Assembly: GCA_965279655.1 (NCBI GenBank)
Contig: OZ257255.1
Span: forward strand, 2,790,001-2,854,000
DNA length: 64,000 bases
Direction of reading: 5' to 3'
DNA from: SCTM01 sp965279655
GTDB taxonomy: Bacteria; Pseudomonadota; Alphaproteobacteria; Rhodospirillales; Rhodospirillaceae
Shown: positions 63,430-64,000 of the stretch, in pieces
How the letters are laid out: every line of letters begins with the position of its first letter
How positions within the stretch are numbered: the stretch's first letter is position 1
Translations under genes and position numbers: made by a program
Notes under the pieces: generated by a model
The model's input: the letters and a program-made list of their open reading frames with translations, nothing else
Databases searched by the model: none
Told to the model about the DNA's origin: nothing

Positions 63430-64000
63430 ATGCGGCTCAAATCCTACAACGCTCCGACCATGGCGGAAGCCATGCGGCTGGTGCGCGAGGAACTCGGGGA
63501 GGACGCGATCATCGTGTCCACCCAGCGTTCCTCCGACGGCCAGGGCGTGCGCATTACCGCCGCATTGGACGACCCCTCCGAAGACGAAGCCGTCGACCGC
63601 GCGCTGACGGGGCGCAACGCCACGCCGTTCTCCGACAAGGTGCGCGAGGCGCTGAGCTATCACGGCACGCCGGCGCGCCTGCTCGAGAAGCTGGTGACCG
63701 CCGCCCAAGCCGTGGAAGTGGGCTCGCCGACCATGGCCTGCGCCGCCGCCCTTGAGGACCATTTCGACTTCGCGCCCCTGCCGGAGCGCAAGGCCCCGCG
63801 CCCGTTCATGCTGGTGGGACCGCCGGGCACGGGCAAGACCATCACCACCGCCAAGCTGGCCGCGCGCGCGCGTCTCGCCGGACGGCCCGTGGGCGTGATC
63901 ACCGCCGACACCATCCGCGCCGGCGCGATCGAACAGCTCGCCGCGTTTACCTCGATCCTCGAAGTCGATCTGCGCCAAGTGCGCGGCCCCGACGCGCTGG
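63430..64000 (+). CDS. flhF: Flagellar biosynthesis SRP-like GTPase FlhF (truncated by window edge)
   Basis: 190 codons are visible from ATG 63430 (GGGGAAG upstream). MRLKSYNAPTMAEAMRLVRE and LGEDAIIVSTQ are the standard FlhF N-terminus; the N-domain helices follow; the G-domain starts with FMLVGPPGTGKTITTAKLAA (P-loop) and VGVITADTIRAGAIEQLAAF (the DTxRxGAxEQL motif). FlhF sets flagellar number and pole position. It follows flhA by 66 bp, as in many polar-flagellated bacteria; the C-terminus is beyond the window. Confidence 0.95.
   Translation, partial: MRLKSYNAPTMAEAMRLVREELGEDAIIVSTQRSSDGQGVRITAALDDPSEDEAVDRALTGRNATPFSDKVREALSYHGTPARLLEKLVTAAQAVEVGSPTMACAAALEDHFDFAPLPERKAPRPFMLVGPPGTGKTITTAKLAARARLAGRPVGVITADTIRAGAIEQLAAFTSILEVDLRQVRGPDAL

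Noticed and set aside
1..64000. tRNA or rRNA genes
   Set aside because: I looked for T-loop-like GGTTCGAATCC and cloverleaf arms in the spacers and saw none; a covariance-model scan would be decisive.

Overview
This is GC-rich chromosomal DNA from an alphaproteobacterium. The evidence is a fliK-flgD-flgE block and a fliF-fliH-fliN-motA-flbD-flhA-flhF block, a sigma-54 promoter paired with an FlbD-type activator, a NadQ-type NAD regulator (a regulator known from Alphaproteobacteria), a CysNC fusion and alphaproteobacterial palindromic intergenic repeats. A Rhodospirillales-like host is plausible, but the sequence alone does not fix the order.

Region 1 (1-31.8 kb) is a protein- and polysaccharide-glycosylation island interleaved with flagellar genes. 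It holds two TPR + O-GlcNAc-transferase-like (GT41) proteins, one divergent GT41-like protein without TPRs, two TPR + GT9-like proteins, a TPR + GT9 + methyltransferase fusion, two paralogous GT4 enzymes, a GT25 enzyme, WaaA (Kdo transferase) and several methyltransferases. Embedded in it are fliK-flgD-flgE, a coiled-coil protein with flagellin/HAP-like layout, an MmgE/PrpD protein, a GST and the sulfate-activation pair cysD-cysNC. Interspersed TPR-GT41 genes and flagellar genes recall flagellin glycosylation by FlmG in Caulobacter.

Region 2 (31.8-49.2 kb) is the most unusual part. Two minus-strand genes encode proteins of 2375 and 879 residues built entirely from uninterrupted 8-residue repeats (consensus about L-T-T-T-Q-V-x-A/G). 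Both fit exactly Met-Ser + n octads + a 5-residue tail (296 and 109 octads). In the giant, octads are grouped in sevens (56 residues, 168 bp) over 39 successive periods. Just upstream on the same strand are a HlyB-like ABC exporter with a Cys-less C39-like domain and a HlyD-like adaptor: a type I secretion system whose likely cargo has no RTX motif. A radical SAM protein, two methyltransferases and a GT25 lie downstream, and another TPR-GT9 protein lies upstream. I infer a secreted, possibly glycosylated, surface or matrix repeat protein system.

Region 3 (49.2-54.3 kb) is metabolic: a PEP mutase/isocitrate lyase family protein, nadC, nadA with a candidate operator, a second radical SAM protein and a nadQ-like regulator.

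Region 4 (54.4-64 kb) is the second flagellar block (fliF, fliH, fliN, motA-like, flbD, flhA, partial flhF). fliG is not between fliF and fliH. The block is interrupted by a GIY-YIG nuclease gene framed by REP-like palindromes and by a HAD phosphatase.
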